Origin: Saprospiraceae bacterium
Lineage (GTDB): Bacteria > Bacteroidota > Bacteroidia > Chitinophagales > Saprospiraceae
Direction: 5' to 3'
NCBI GenBank assembly: GCA_020630045.1
Contig: JAHDCE010000015.1
Location: 1 to 18,817, forward strand
DNA length: 18,817 nucleotides
The notes below the pieces were generated by a model. It ran no database searches, had not been told where the DNA came from, and saw only the letters and a list, made by a program, of their open reading frames with translations. Shown in pieces: positions 6,030 to 14,400 of this stretch (the stretch's first letter is position 1; each line of letters starts with the position of its first letter). The position numbers and the translations under genes were made by a program.

Positions 6030-8966
6030 ATGAAAACCATGAGAAAACTTTTTCTCACATACCTCCTTTTATTTCTTTTTACCTGCTTATTCGCCCAAAC
6101 CGAGCAAGCGAATTATTCGCCTGCTTGCCAATATCAGGTGAACGGCAGTATTAACAGCATCCAATTGCCAGCTATCGAATGGATGCTTGAAGAAGGAGAA
6201 ACCCCATTGAATCCCGACGCCTTACAAAAAGGAAACTTTGAAGGGAGAAAAAATTTAACCCCCGATAAAAATCAATTTTTCCGATTAGAAGCCCATCGGA
6301 ATTACTGGTTTCCTCTCCGATTCATTTCGAAGACCGGGACAGATTCCCTAGGATTGGTTTTCCTTCGGTATGGAAATGTATGGCCTTGGGAGTTCACATT
6401 TAAAGACGTGGAGGGACATTATTTCAGAAATGGAAAAAAGGATCGAATCGCCTATTCCGGTTCCGCCGCCCCATATTCAAAAAGGGATTATCCTGAAAAA
6501 ATAGACCCCTCTTTGATATGGTTCGATTTAGAAGCCGGTGATACACTTGATATTTGGATCAAATTAAATTCGGCGGAAGCCATATCAGTGGAGATACAAC
6601 TGGTTTTGGAAGACCATCGGGTCGCCAAAGGGCCTACACCGGCAGATTTCGTTTATACCAGTCATTATATACTAAACGGAGCGGGGTTAGCCTTGCTCAT
6701 GCTCGCTCTAGCCTTGTATATTTGGTTTAGGGAACCGATTTATTTGTGGTTTATGATTTTTCAAGGAGTTCTTATCCTACACCATTTTGGCATGATTTAC
6801 CACAATGAATTGTTCATTTCTTTTTTCAAGGAATATCCACGAACACAAGTATTGGGATCGACTTTCATATCGCTCCTAATGATCCTTTCTCTTGTCCAAT
6901 TCGGTCGCGTATATATCGGAACGAAAGCCAAGTTTCTTAAAACACATACACTTTTGTCGTTTTGCATGGCACTCTTCGCCCTATCTGCGTTCATTGGGAT
7001 TTATTCGCGAATATATGACTCCGGTTTAGCCGATTTGTTTTTCATGTTCCGTCCCATTTTAATCGGGGGCGCTTTTGTCATTATGTTCATTTCACTAATC
7101 AGCCTGTTGTTCATGAAAGACCGATTGGCAAGGGTTTTCAGTTCGGGCATATCGCTTTACGTTATTTTCTCATTGGGTCGGTTGGTCTTCATCAATATCT
7201 CTCCGAACCCCGGAGAAGAACGGACAATGATATTCAATCATTTCTTTTTGATTATCACAACTACTATTATCCTAGGATATCGTTTCGTCCTGATTACCCA
7301 AGAAAAAAATACCGCTCATGCGGAAAAAATAGCCAGTGACCTGGAACAACTCAAACAAAAACAAATCGCCGAACAAAAAACCAAGGAAGCGGAAAGATTG
7401 GAGGAGCTTGAACGTATCAAATCCAATTTCTTTTCCAATATCACCCATGAATTCAGAACGCCTTTGACTTTGATTATCGAACCCCTACGACAAGTACTTG
7501 AACAACCGGATCAGCCTTGGGTTAACAAAGTGGAATTGGCGAAAACCAATAGTCAAAAATTGTTGCGGTTGATCAATCAATTATTGGATTTTTCCAAATT
7601 GGAATATAACCAAATGCGCATTGAATTAAAACAAGGGGATATCATGGAGGCCATCCGTCCTTTATTGGATTCTTTTGCATTATTAGCGGAAGAAAAAAAT
7701 ATAAAATTGTCTCATCAAATCACAGGTGCTATCAAGCATTTTGATTTTGACAAAGACAAAATTGAAAAAATCATTTCGAACTTAATATCCAATGCCATCA
7801 AGTTTACGGAGCCAAATGGAAACATCAATATTTCCATCCAATCCGAGGAACAACTAGGGAAACCTTATTTCAATTTTAAAATAAAAGATTCCGGCATCGG
7901 TATTCCCGAAAAGGAACAAGCTCATGTATTCGATCGGTTTTATCAAGTGGACGGGTCCAATACTCGAAAATATCAGGGAACAGGCATCGGTCTTGCTTTG
8001 TGCAAAGAATTAGTCGAATTGATGAACGGCAATATTTCACTAAAAAGCCAACCCGGAAAAGGCAGTACTTTTGAGTTTAGTATTCCGATGTATTTCGAGT
8101 CAATAGAAAAAATCAATACAACAATAAAACCCGCTGCGAATTTAGTCCCTTTTTCCGCGAAAGCGGAAGTACGACCACATGATGGTGTGGACATGGAAGC
8201 GGACAATATCGCCTTGGTTATCGAGGACAATGCCGAGTTGCGACAATTCATCGTTTCTTCCATTGAAGGTGACTACCAGGTAATCGAAGCGAGTAATGGC
8301 AAGGAGGGTTTGGAGAAAGCCATCGAATACATTCCCAATATCATCGTATCGGATGTCATGATGCCGGAAATGAATGGTTTTGAAGTTTGCGAAAAGGTAA
8401 AAACGAATGAAAAAACGGCTCACATCCCAGTTATTCTCCTAACCGCCAAAACCGCTTTCGACAGTCGGATCCAAGGGTTGGAATTCGGTGCGGACGCTTA
8501 TATGAATAAGCCATTCCACACCAAGGAGCTGTTGCTCAGGATGAAGAATCTAATCGAAATCCGATTGCTGCTGCAAAAGAAATACAGCCAAGAGATAGAA
8601 GGGGAAAGTCTAGAGAACGCAGTTCCGAATAACGTCATTTCCCGTTATGACAAACAATTTTTGGAGAATATCGATATTTTTATTTCTGAAAAGATGGAGG
8701 AAGACAGTCTGGGTGTCGAAGACATCGCCCAAGCCATGGGCATGAGTCGCACGCAATTGTTCCGAAAAACCAAAGCGCTGCTCAACCAATCCCCCTCTGA
8801 ATTATTGAGAAATTTAAGGCTGAAAGCGGCTCGAAAATTATTACAAGAAAAAGAAGGTAATGTTTCGGAAATCGCCTATCGCGTGGGCTTTTCGAGTCAA
8901 AAATATTTTTCTACTAAATTCAAGGAAAAGTATGGCAAAAGTCCTAGCACACTCTATAACAAGTAA
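6030..8966 (+). CDS. 7TM-DISM hybrid histidine kinase/response regulator/AraC-type regulator
   Basis: This 978-residue protein joins a complete signalling pathway in one chain. In order: signal peptide (1-22); an extracytoplasmic beta-sandwich of the 7TMR-DISMED2 type (about 35-200); seven membrane helices (about 210-415); a coiled-coil linker rich in Lys/Glu (about 420-460); HisKA with H473 in NITHEFRTPLTL; HATPase with DSGIGIP (from D620) and GTGIGLAL (650-657); a receiver domain with acidic pair E732/D733, phospho-acceptor D775 in SDVMMPEMNG and K807; and an AraC helix-turn-helix pair (about 880-978). All catalytic residues are present. It resembles Bacteroides hybrid two-component regulators but has a DISM sensor instead of the Reg_prop/Y_Y_Y periplasmic domains. 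The ligand is unknown. It follows the terminator of the BspA-like gene and is probably transcribed separately. Confidence 0.93.
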   Translation: MKTMRKLFLTYLLLFLFTCLFAQTEQANYSPACQYQVNGSINSIQLPAIEWMLEEGETPLNPDALQKGNFEGRKNLTPDKNQFFRLEAHRNYWFPLRFISKTGTDSLGLVFLRYGNVWPWEFTFKDVEGHYFRNGKKDRIAYSGSAAPYSKRDYPEKIDPSLIWFDLEAGDTLDIWIKLNSAEAISVEIQLVLEDHRVAKGPTPADFVYTSHYILNGAGLALLMLALALYIWFREPIYLWFMIFQGVLILHHFGMIYHNELFISFFKEYPRTQVLGSTFISLLMILSLVQFGRVYIGTKAKFLKTHTLLSFCMALFALSAFIGIYSRIYDSGLADLFFMFRPILIGGAFVIMFISLISLLFMKDRLARVFSSGISLYVIFSLGRLVFINISPNPGEERTMIFNHFFLIITTTIILGYRFVLITQEKNTAHAEKIASDLEQLKQKQIAEQKTKEAERLEELERIKSNFFSNITHEFRTPLTLIIEPLRQVLEQPDQPWVNKVELAKTNSQKLLRLINQLLDFSKLEYNQMRIELKQGDIMEAIRPLLDSFALLAEEKNIKLSHQITGAIKHFDFDKDKIEKIISNLISNAIKFTEPNGNINISIQSEEQLGKPYFNFKIKDSGIGIPEKEQAHVFDRFYQVDGSNTRKYQGTGIGLALCKELVELMNGNISLKSQPGKGSTFEFSIPMYFESIEKINTTIKPAANLVPFSAKAEVRPHDGVDMEADNIALVIEDNAELRQFIVSSIEGDYQVIEASNGKEGLEKAIEYIPNIIVSDVMMPEMNGFEVCEKVKTNEKTAHIPVILLTAKTAFDSRIQGLEFGADAYMNKPFHTKELLLRMKNLIEIRLLLQKKYSQEIEGESLENAVPNNVISRYDKQFLENIDIFISEKMEEDSLGVEDIAQAMGMSRTQLFRKTKALLNQSPSELLRNLRLKAARKLLQEKEGNVSEIAYRVGFSSQKYFSTKFKEKYGKSPSTLYNK

Positions 8967-9010
8967 CTTTGATTTTTGAAAATGTCTTTTGTCTCAACTC
9001 CGCTTCACAT

Positions 9011-9047
9011 CCTCGCCTTGATAGCTATGGCTATCAGGCTCCGGGTG
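9011..9047 (+). repeat. Hairpin repeat, copy 2 (REP-like)
   Basis: The stem 9018-9025 / 9030-9037 closes the same TATG loop as copy 1 and is followed by TCCGGG. Relative to copy 1 the stem carries a compensated G-C to A-T change. Left similarity (GTCTTTT...TCCTC) and right similarity (AAACAAAA) extend the match to about 8984-9100. The hairpin starts about 50 bases after the stop of the sensor gene, between it and the trmH operon. Confidence 0.6.
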
Positions 9048-9135
9048 TTCATTGATTTGAAACAAAACCATCATCCAAAATTTCAAACAACTTATTACAA
9101 AGTCTGCTAGTGAAGTGTAAATCCTCACACATCCT

Positions 9136-9143
9136 TACCTTTA
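9136..9143 (+). promoter_or_regulatory. Candidate -7 box of the trmH operon
   Basis: TACCTTTA differs from TAnnTTTG only in the last base and is followed by TGCGC, a context common at Bacteroidota starts. It lies 20 bases before the trmH ATG, so the leader would be very short. No clear -33 TTG is seen. Weak assignment. Confidence 0.3.
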
Positions 9144-9162
9144 TGCGCTAATCCATAAAGTA

Positions 9163-9795
9163 ATGAAACCGGAAAGAAGGAAAAAGATAGAGGATGTTGT
9201 TCGAAAAAGGCAGGGTGACTTGGTCGTCATTTTGGAGAACATTCATGACCAACATAACATAGGAGCTGTACTGCGGTCTTGTGAATCGGTGGGTGTTTTG
9301 GACATTTATGTCCTCTATACGGAAGAAGGATTGAGAACGAAAAACATTACCCTCGGCAAGCGGACGACCGCAGGTTCGAGGAAGTGGCTCAACGTACATT
9401 TGTACAATGATGTGGACGCTTGCTTTGCGGCGGTCAGGAAAAAATGTGATTTGATACTGGCGACGCATTTGGGCGAAGCTGCCAAGTCGTTGTACGACTT
9501 GGACTTGACTCGACCGGTCGCCTTGTTGTTCGGCAACGAACGAAAAGGAGTGACGGAGGCGACCTTGGAAAAATGTGACGGAAATTTTTTAATTCCCCAA
9601 GCGGGCTTCGTCCAAAGTCTGAACATTTCGGTGGCTTGTGCCGTATCCTTGTATGAAGCTTATCGCCAAAGGGCCGTTATCGGTCGATATGATGATAATC
9701 CTTCCCTTTCGGAAACGGAACAAAAAACATTGTTGGATGATTATTTTGAAAGACATGCGAATCAAACCAGCAATGACTTTATCGAAGAAGCGTAA
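9163..9795 (+). CDS. trmH: TrmH-family (SpoU) tRNA 2'-O-methyltransferase
   Basis: The 210-residue protein has the three SPOUT/SpoU motifs: N32-I-G-A-V-L-R38-S (motif 1, catalytic Asn/Arg), ALLFGNERKG at 120-129 (motif 2), and IPQAGFVQSLNISVACAVSLYEA at 144-166 in part (motif 3, knotted SAM site). The opening MKPERRKKIEDVVRKRQGDL and the segment ILATHLGEAAKSL follow the pattern of TrmH, which methylates G18 ribose in the tRNA D-loop with S-adenosylmethionine. Length fits TrmH rather than RlmB, which has an extra N-terminal RNA-binding domain. It is the first gene of a close-packed group; the next start is 9 bases after its stop. Family is secure; the exact target (Gm18) is inferred. Confidence 0.85.
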   Translation: MKPERRKKIEDVVRKRQGDLVVILENIHDQHNIGAVLRSCESVGVLDIYVLYTEEGLRTKNITLGKRTTAGSRKWLNVHLYNDVDACFAAVRKKCDLILATHLGEAAKSLYDLDLTRPVALLFGNERKGVTEATLEKCDGNFLIPQAGFVQSLNISVACAVSLYEAYRQRAVIGRYDDNPSLSETEQKTLLDDYFERHANQTSNDFIEEA

Positions 9796-9804
9796 ATACA
9801 TTTT

Positions 9805-10488
9805 ATGAAATATCTTACATTCATTCTACTATTCGCCATGGCATCATTCACCCAACCTCCAACGACATCTAAAACCCAATTGATTTACATCGGCGACCCG
9901 ATGTGTTCATGGTGTTACGGGTTCGGTGTGGAATTGGAAAAAACAAAGGCTTATTTCAATACGATGGATTTCAAAATGGTCATGGGCGGGCTTCGTCCTT
10001 ACAATACGGAGACCATGACTGACCTAGGAGATTTTTTGAAAGAACACTGGGAGCATGTGGCGGAGGCCAGCGGTCAACCTTTCAATTATGACATTTTGGG
10101 ACAACGCGATTTCGTATATGACACCGAGCCTCCTTCAAGGGCGGTTTTGGTGGTTCGAAAATTAGCTCCTGAAAAGGAATTCGACTTTTTCCATGCGGTG
10201 CAAAAGGCGTTTTATTATTACAATAAAAACACCCATGATGTAACGACTTATATTGAAATAGCGGAAGGCATGGGTATTGATGGTACCTCCTTCCGGAAAT
10301 GGTTTGAATCGGAAGAAATGAAACAGGCCGTAAAAGGAGATTTTCAATTCGCCGCTAACTTGGGCGTCCGTGGATTTCCTACGTTAGTATTGAAATACGG
10401 AGAAGAATATTATTTGATTTCAAATGGATTTTCCAAGCACGAGAATATTGTAAAAACGATAGATAACATCCTTGCTGAAAAAGAGTAA
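9805..10488 (+). CDS. Exported DsbA-family thiol-disulfide oxidoreductase
   Basis: This 227-residue thioredoxin-fold protein starts with a short signal peptide (KYLTFILLFAMASF) lacking a lipobox, so it probably acts in the periplasm or outside the cell. The redox centre C34-S-W-C37 sits in GDPMCSWCYGF after the first beta strand. A helical insertion follows, and the cis-proline P192 lies in RGFPTLVL. The DPMC-WCYGF and MGGLRP signatures fit the DsbA/FrnE-like group of predicted dithiol isomerases (COG3531 type) more than classical DsbA. It could oxidise or isomerise disulfides in secreted proteins. The cysteine-paired giant adhesin encoded convergently nearby is a conceivable client, but this is inference only. 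Confidence 0.85.
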   Translation: MKYLTFILLFAMASFTQPPTTSKTQLIYIGDPMCSWCYGFGVELEKTKAYFNTMDFKMVMGGLRPYNTETMTDLGDFLKEHWEHVAEASGQPFNYDILGQRDFVYDTEPPSRAVLVVRKLAPEKEFDFFHAVQKAFYYYNKNTHDVTTYIEIAEGMGIDGTSFRKWFESEEMKQAVKGDFQFAANLGVRGFPTLVLKYGEEYYLISNGFSKHENIVKTIDNILAEKE

Positions 10489-10500
10489 AATCGCGTTGAC

Positions 10501-10896
10501 ATGCAGCCCCCGTTTTTCACGATACTGGTTCTTATATTCAGTAGTATGTTTAGTATTGTCTTCTTTATTCACTACTGGCAAATCGCTCAAAAGCACAAGG
10601 CTCCGACGGCAGTTTGGGCGGGAATCGGTTTTATGGCCTATATGATAACAACCATTATTTTCGGTATTCTTTGTTATGTATTGGAGCACACTTTTGATTT
10701 GAGTTATATTTTTGAATGGATCCAACAATATAATCCTGACAAATCCGAAGATATAGAAATTCCGTTCTACTGTGCAGCAGCTTTTTCGCTACTAATTATT
10801 ACTGCAAGTTATTTCACATCCAAATACGCCATCAATCGACTCATTGAATTGAAATACGAAAAAGAGAAAGAAAACTTGCTTGACGAAAATATTTAA
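10501..10896 (+). CDS. Small three-helix membrane protein, paralogue A
   Basis: I do not recognise a named family. The 131-residue protein has membrane helices near 7-24, 35-62 and 88-106, a conserved-looking block FIHYWQIAQKHKA followed by WAGIGFMAY, and a charged cytoplasmic-type tail (RLIELKYEKEKENLLDEN). The next gene encodes a protein with the same layout and matching blocks, so the two arose by tandem duplication. It starts 12 bases after the DsbA-like gene and lies 5 bases before its paralogue, consistent with one operon. No catalytic motif is visible. Confidence 0.75.
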   Translation: MQPPFFTILVLIFSSMFSIVFFIHYWQIAQKHKAPTAVWAGIGFMAYMITTIIFGILCYVLEHTFDLSYIFEWIQQYNPDKSEDIEIPFYCAAAFSLLIITASYFTSKYAINRLIELKYEKEKENLLDENI

Positions 10897-10901
10897 CCAA
10901 C

Positions 10902-11315
10902 ATGTTCATATTAATCATCCTTATCATTTCCGCGGTTTTCAGTTTGATGTTTTTGCCTGTGTTCGCCATTCATTATTGGCAAGTAGCGGAAAACCATAAA
11001 GCCCACCCGGCCACTTGGGCCTCCTTGGGTTCCTTGGCCTATTTGGCTGCGGTGGTGGTTGTCAGTCTCATATTCTTCGGCATCATGTGGGTACTTGATA
11101 TGAACCAATCCATTGAAAGCTGGGTGGTAGAAGAAAGTACGGAAGCTGACTTTATATTCACAATTTTCATCGGATTCCATTGGGTAATTTGTTTGGCAAC
11201 AGGAATTATCGCTTCAAGATTCGCCGTCAATAATTTAATCAAGAAAAAGAAGAAAAAAGACGCCGAAGATTTATTGGATGATGATGCTTGGATAAATGAG
11301 GACAATTCAGTTTAA
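10902..11315 (+). CDS. Small three-helix membrane protein, paralogue B
   Basis: This 137-residue protein parallels its upstream neighbour: helix 1 leads into FAIHYWQVAENHKAHPATWASLG, helix 2 (about 39-66), a short acidic loop, helix 3 (about 86-106), then FAVNNLIKKKKKKDAEDLLDDD. Shared blocks with paralogue A are IHYWQ-A--HKA---WA--G--AY and the -A-N-LI...LLD tail. The tail has a lysine run followed by an acidic stretch. No known function is recognised. It is the last gene of the plus-strand group and converges on the giant adhesin gene. Confidence 0.75.
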   Translation: MFILIILIISAVFSLMFLPVFAIHYWQVAENHKAHPATWASLGSLAYLAAVVVVSLIFFGIMWVLDMNQSIESWVVEESTEADFIFTIFIGFHWVICLATGIIASRFAVNNLIKKKKKKDAEDLLDDDAWINEDNSV

Positions 11316-11352
11316 TAAAAAACCTTCCCTGATATCAATCATCAGAGAAGGT
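11314..11352 (-). terminator. Terminator of the giant adhesin gene
   Basis: The arms 11322-11333 and 11341-11352 pair over 12 positions with one C/A mismatch and a 7-base loop. Read on the minus strand, the hairpin is followed by six T residues, then A and TT (11322-11314). It lies about 145 bases beyond the adhesin stop codon and overlaps the stop codon of the converging plus-strand gene. On the plus strand the following bases (CTATTTGG) make only a weak terminator. Confidence 0.65.
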
Positions 11353-11496
11353 CTATTTGGAGAAATTCATGTTTAAATTAAATCCCCTCTAAAACTCATA
11401 GTATGGACAGATGCGCCTGTTGTTCCATATTCATATAAAAGACAAATACTATACCTAAATTGAAGGAAAACAGGATTTATTGAAAAAAAATTGCAA

Positions 11497-14400
11497 TTAT
11501 CTGTGTATCTGGATATATCCGGTATAACGGGTATTGTTATTATCGCCTAAGTCTAGGACATAAAAGTAAGTGCCATCCGGCAGAATGGCTCCATCCCACA
11601 TACCTTCCCATTCGTTGTTATATCCTTTTTTGCGGAATACCCGATTACCCCAACGGTTGTAAATACATAACTCATTATTTGGGTATTCATCTATTCCATC
11701 AATGTAGAAGACATCGTTTACTCCATCCCCATTCGGGGTTATACCATTGAATATGGTAAGTTCGGTACAAAGGATGAGTACATTGACAGTGGCCGTATCG
11801 CAAGCATTCGGATTACAAGCCACATAGGTAAACTGATCGGATATAGAACAGACGCCGTCATCCGGTTCATAGGTAATGGTACAGTCCAAGTTCACGATGG
11901 CTTGTCCTACACTTGGTTCATCCAAAATATAGAAGGTATCTATTCCACCAAAAACGGTATCATTCGCTTTTACATTAATAACTATCGGAACATTGATGAG
12001 CGTAGTATCCCAATCATCATTCACCACCGGAGGATCAAAGAATTCTTCTACCCATACATAAAAGTATGTCGTATCGCAAACCCCTAGGTCATCACACAAA
12101 ATGATACATGCCGTATCCGGCCCACCGGCCTCCAGACCTTCGTAAGTAACACACCACGTGTCCTCAAACACATTGAATTCGACATACCCGTCCGTAGCAT
12201 CCGGGCAAGCATTGGAGATGCTGACTATATTACCTGCCAAATCTGTCGTATCCAAGCAGAACTCGACCAACTCCCCTATGAATATGGTGTCAATTATCGT
12301 CTGTGGTTCGGGCCCGATGACAGTGACCACCATATTGACTGTATCCGCATTTCCGAATTCGTCCGTTACGACCCAACAAGCGGAGTCGGTTCCGAATTCA
12401 AAGCCGTAGTAAGTGACACACCAAGTATCCGGATCAAGTTCAAACTCGACCGACTCTCCGGAAGCATCCGGACAAATATTCTCTACTTGAATAATTTCAC
12501 CGGCCAAGTCCGTCAATGAATCCAGACAAACCACCGTAGTATCTACGTTTAAGAATATCGTATCGAACACGGTGGTCTGTAATGGTGGCAATACATCTAC
12601 TACAAGAAATACTGTATCGCAGATTCCAACCACATCATCACAAATTTGGATACATGCGGTATCTTGCCCGGGAATGATTCCTTCATAATAAATACAAGTA
12701 TCACCTACTGCAACTTCAATAAAGCCTTCCGGCGGACAAACGTTCTCTATTGAGGTAACTGTACCCTCAAAGTCAATCAAATCAACAATATCTTCTAAAT
12801 CGGATAAGCAAATTGAATCTCCTTGTCCCAAAACCAATGTATCATAGAAGGTATAATCAATACACGACAACATGAGTTGTAATGTATCGGTACAACCTGT
12901 TTCATTGTTCCGGACGATGATAGTATGCTCCCCTTCACCGACTACATTAATTTCAACACCATTAGCATCTTCTCCTATATTGAAGCCCATGACACCGATG
13001 AAAGACGGATTGGAAATCGGATATACTTCCATAAAGCTATAATCACTATCCGAAGCTCCTCCGACAATCAATTTGTTTTCTTCCAGCAATGTCCATTCTC
13101 CTTCAGGATCCCATATATTCATCGAATCCACTAACGATTGCATGTCAGGAAACTCTCCTTCATACTGTACACCATTAACTACCCAAGAATCTAGATAGTA
13201 AGGCCCCGAAGCTCCTTCCCCGAATATCGTGGTATACGTGTATGCTAACGTAGTATCTATATCACATCCGCCAAGGACGACATCGTCAACGACACCATCA
13301 ACAATGATATCAAAATCAGTCATCGCAAAATCATCCAAGGACACACTCAAGCAAATGGAAACACCTTGGTCACAAACAAATGTGGTTAAATCCAAAGCGT
13401 CTTCTCCATTAAAGAATTCGCAATCGTTCGGAATACATTCTTCCGTAATCGGAATATCCATGACAACGATGGAACATCCATTTTCATCGGTAACCACCAA
13501 GTCATAAAATCCGGTTGTCAACTCCTCAGCCAATTGAGGATCATCCCCTCCCGGAATATGAGCCCAATCATAAGTGAATTCAGGTGTACCACCGATTGGT
13601 TGCACAAATATGGACCCGAATTCATCCCTATCCACACATCCGGCGGGAGTGATAGCTAGAGCGAGTTCCAGTTTGTCCGGTTCAATGACGACAAAACATG
13701 CAGAACCGGCTATACAGCCATTCGCATCCTCTATCAAAATACAATATTCTCCAGGAGGCAGGGTTCCTTGTTCATATACATTGAAGCCATCCGAAATCGT
13801 GGTATCAGCCGGGAAGGCAAACCCACCAGGATAAGCGACTTCGAATTCAATGGTTCCGTCCTCATCTCCGAAACAGGATACAGATACGGTATCTGTCACC
13901 AACGAAACCGTCGCTGGCGTAATATTATCAGTAATGGCAAATGTGATTTCTTCCGAACATCCGGCGACATTGTCGATGACGACAACCGTATATGCCCCAG
14001 CAGAAACATCGCTACGTGTCTGAGCCATAATCCCATCACTCCAGAATATGGAATAATCACCACTTCCACCACTGACAGAAATACCGACTACACCATTTGA
14101 TTCGCCACAATCAGGTTGTACGAAAATGGTATTAGACACATTCAAATCACATTCTGCGGGCACATCCACGACTAATATTTGATAACAAACAGTGTCGGGT
14201 GCATTGGTAGCAGTAATCACATATGTTCCGGGAGCCAAATCACTTCTCGTATCTCCTACTCCTCCATCAGACCAATTATAGGTCAAGGAGTCAGGGGCAA
14301 TATTGACCACTCCATTCGACATACCAATATCAGCGGGTATGACATTTACCACCTCCGCCATAGGGCCGTCATTGTGTTCAATGACAATGGTTCTTATTTC

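Noticed and set aside
3683..8966. BspA-like gene and sensor kinase as one operon
   Set aside because: A strong terminator at 5950-5985 separates them, although functional coupling remains possible.
13768..14100. Plus-strand open frames opposite the adhesin (such as 13768-14100 and 14179-14466)
   Set aside because: They are antisense shadows of the repetitive coding sequence; their peptides recur with the repeats and show no domain.
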